DNA of 6,403 nucleotides from Thermoproteales archaeon (GTDB lineage: Archaea > Thermoproteota > Thermoprotei > Thermoproteales > Thermocladiaceae): contig JAMOMD010000363.1 in assembly GCA_027068725.1 (NCBI GenBank), positions 1 through 6,403 on the forward strand, in the 5' to 3' direction. The notes beneath the pieces were generated by a model. It was not told the origin of the DNA, searched no databases, and worked only from the letters and a program-made list of their open reading frames with translations. Position numbers and translations under genes: made by a program. Shown piece after piece: positions 5,231-6,403 of this stretch (within the stretch, counting starts at the first letter, position 1; each line of letters opens with the position of its first letter).

Positions 5231-5237
5231 TATAAAC
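5231..5237 (+). promoter_or_regulatory. Putative TATA box of purP
   Basis: TATAAAC, preceded by AAG as in a BRE, lies in the short gap after the FrhB-like gene. It predicts a transcript start near 5260, four bases before the ATG at 5264-5266. That supports this ATG as the real purP start and suggests that purP is at least partly transcribed on its own. Confidence 0.55.
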
Positions 5238-5239
5238 AC

Positions 5240-6316
5240 GTGCCTAGCAAGACCTCTCTCACGATGTACACAATAGGTGTCCTAGGCTCGCACTCTGCAC
5301 TTGATGTGCTTGATGGAGCAAAGGATGAAGGATTTAGAACAGTTGTTGTATGTCAGAAAGGTCGAGAAAAGCCCTACCTAATGTTTCCTGTAGCAGATGA
5401 GGTTATAGTTCTTGATAAGTTTGTTGATATGATCCGCGATGATGTCATTGAGAAGTTGAAGAGTCTGAACACGATTTTTGTACCAAATAGAAGTTTTGCA
5501 GTATATGTCGGCTATGATAATATTGAGAAAAGGTTCCCAATCCCAATATTTGGAAACAGATACCTCCTGAGATGGGAGGAAAGAACAGGAGAGTGCAACT
5601 ACTACAAGCTTCTCGATCATGCAGGAATTAGGAGACCAAAGACGTTCAAGAGCATTGATGAGGTTGACCGTCCTGTAATAGTAAAGATCCCAGAAGCTAA
5701 GAGAAGAGTTGAGCGTGGATTCTTTATTGCTCGCGATAGAGATGACTTGCTTAAGAAGGCTAAGAAACTTGAAGAGGAGGGTATAATAAAGTTAGAAGAT
5801 CTTGAGAAAACAGCCTCGATCGAGGAATTCATAATTGGTGCACACTTTAATGTAAACTATTTCTACAGTCCAATACTGAGAAGATTAGAGCTTCATAGTA
5901 TAGACAGGAGAGTTCAGACAAATCTTGATGGCATAATTAGGCTACCAGCAGACATACAGCTTGAGCTAAGACCAACAATGAGAATGATAGAGGTCGGTCA
6001 CATAGCCTCGACAATACGCGAGTCATTACTCCAGAAGCTATTTGAGATTGGTGAGGCGTTTGTACGTGCTACACAGGAACTAGTTCCTCCTGGAATAATT
6101 GGCCCATTCACACTTCAGGTACTTGTCACTCCCGAGCTCGAGGTCGTCGTGTATGATGTTGCTCCAAGAATTGGCGGAGGAACAAACGTGTACATGGGAA
6201 TAGGAGGCCAGTACAGTAAACTATACTGGAGAAGACCAATATCCATGGGCAGGAGAATAGCTATCGAGATAAAGATGGCAATCGAACAGGACGCACTAGA
6301 CAAAATAACAACATAA
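5240..6316 (+). CDS. purP: Formate-dependent FAICAR synthetase (ATP-grasp), purine biosynthesis
   Basis: PurP converts AICAR, formate and ATP to FAICAR, the penultimate step of IMP synthesis in archaea that lack bacterial-type PurH transformylase. Family segments are seen throughout: LGSHSALDVLDGAKDEGF (residues 15-32), VPNRSFAVYVGYDNIE (81-96), FGNRYLLRWEE (104-114), IEEFIIGAHFNVNYFYSP (194-211), the STIRESLL helix (257-264), GIIGPFTLQ (285-293) and YDVAPRIGGGTN (305-316) with metal-ligand position Asp306. The glycine-rich ATP loop that I recall as AKGGxGYF in euryarchaeal PurP reads AKRRVERGFF here (153-162). The listed frame opens at GTG 5240, but ATG 5264 (residue 9) is the likelier start: the TATA box at 5231-5237 would place transcription start downstream of the GTG, and homologues begin close to the GSH motif. 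It lies 35 bp (59 bp from the ATG) after the FrhB-like gene. The family call is secure. Confidence 0.93.
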   Translation: MPSKTSLTMYTIGVLGSHSALDVLDGAKDEGFRTVVVCQKGREKPYLMFPVADEVIVLDKFVDMIRDDVIEKLKSLNTIFVPNRSFAVYVGYDNIEKRFPIPIFGNRYLLRWEERTGECNYYKLLDHAGIRRPKTFKSIDEVDRPVIVKIPEAKRRVERGFFIARDRDDLLKKAKKLEEEGIIKLEDLEKTASIEEFIIGAHFNVNYFYSPILRRLELHSIDRRVQTNLDGIIRLPADIQLELRPTMRMIEVGHIASTIRESLLQKLFEIGEAFVRATQELVPPGIIGPFTLQVLVTPELEVVVYDVAPRIGGGTNVYMGIGGQYSKLYWRRPISMGRRIAIEIKMAIEQDALDKITT

Positions 6317-6379
6317 ACAGTCAGTGCTGCTCGGCCTCCTCATTAAACTCGGCCCCTTTTGGGCTCCCTCATCATACAA
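6317..6379 (-). ncRNA. C/D box sRNA 7 candidate (2'-O-methylation guide)
   Basis: Read on the - strand: C box ATGATGA (6375-6369, perfect), 16-base segment, degenerate D' CCGA (6352-6349), 5-base spacer, C' ATGAGGA (6343-6337, one mismatch), 12-base guide, D CTGA (6324-6321). The C'/D half is well formed and would pair with TGCTGCTCGGCC. The C/D' half is odd: it is longer than normal and self-complementary (GCCC with GGGC around a 5-base loop), so it may not act as a guide. The D box lies four bases after the purP stop, and the unit converges on purP. A promoter would fall at or past the window edge and cannot be judged. Confidence 0.6.
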
Positions 6380-6403
6380 CTTCAAGACCTAAGTACCAAG
6401 CTG

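Noticed and set aside
5437..5470. C-box-like ATGATGT followed by CTGA inside purP
   Set aside because: The gap to CTGA is too long for a guide, and no C' or second D box follows; it is coding sequence.
4956..6303. Minus-strand open frames over the FrhB-like gene and purP
   Set aside because: They are antisense to conserved motifs of both proteins and have no promoter or family resemblance.
6351..6364. GC-rich hairpin after purP as a rho-independent-type terminator
   Set aside because: No U-run follows on the + strand, and archaea do not generally rely on such hairpins; the segment is better read as part of the sRNA 7 candidate.
1..6403. tRNA genes, CRISPR arrays, insertion sequences or phage genes
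   Set aside because: I saw no tRNA cloverleaf ends, no regularly spaced repeats, and no transposase or integrase motifs; the window appears to be core chromosome.

Overview
The window looks like a piece of a hyperthermophilic archaeal chromosome, most likely a crenarchaeon of the Desulfurococcales type. The basis is formate-dependent purine enzyme PurP, a DUF505 protein with crenarchaeal-style winged-helix repeats, an FrhB/FdhB-family Fe-S protein, TATA boxes placed for leaderless or short-leader transcripts, TTG/GTG starts, and several C/D box guide RNAs. The genus cannot be fixed from this window.

Layout of protein genes. (1) 1-401 (+): C-terminal part of a NOL1/NOP2/Sun-family RNA m5C methyltransferase, cut by the window edge. 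(2) 381-2003 (-): fused NAD(P)HX epimerase/dehydratase (nnr), converging on and overlapping gene 1 by 21 bp. (3) 2409-4055 (-): DUF505 protein with six winged-helix-like wing motifs, function unknown. (4) 4254-5204 (+): stand-alone FrhB/FdhB-family Fe-S protein. (5) 5240 (probably really 5264)-6316 (+): PurP, the ATP-grasp enzyme that formylates AICAR with formate.

The most notable content lies between the genes. The roughly 400-bp space 2004-2408 has no protein gene but reads as five tightly packed C/D box sRNAs, three on the + strand and two on the - strand. Each has the C - about 12 nt - D' - 3 to 6 nt - C' - about 12 nt - D architecture. Two more C/D candidates sit on the - strand at 4136-4184 (between genes 3 and 4) and 6321-6375 (just after purP). 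Five of the seven have a TATA-like element centred about 27-31 nt upstream of the C box, and the two central ones are divergent with interleaved promoters. These RNAs would guide 2'-O-methylation of rRNA or tRNA with L7Ae, Nop5 and fibrillarin. With the m5C methyltransferase, much of the window therefore concerns RNA modification.

The remaining genes are metabolic housekeeping: repair of heat-damaged NAD(P)H, purine synthesis, and a redox protein of unknown partner. All RNA calls rest on manual box and spacing recognition; no covariance search or target search was run.
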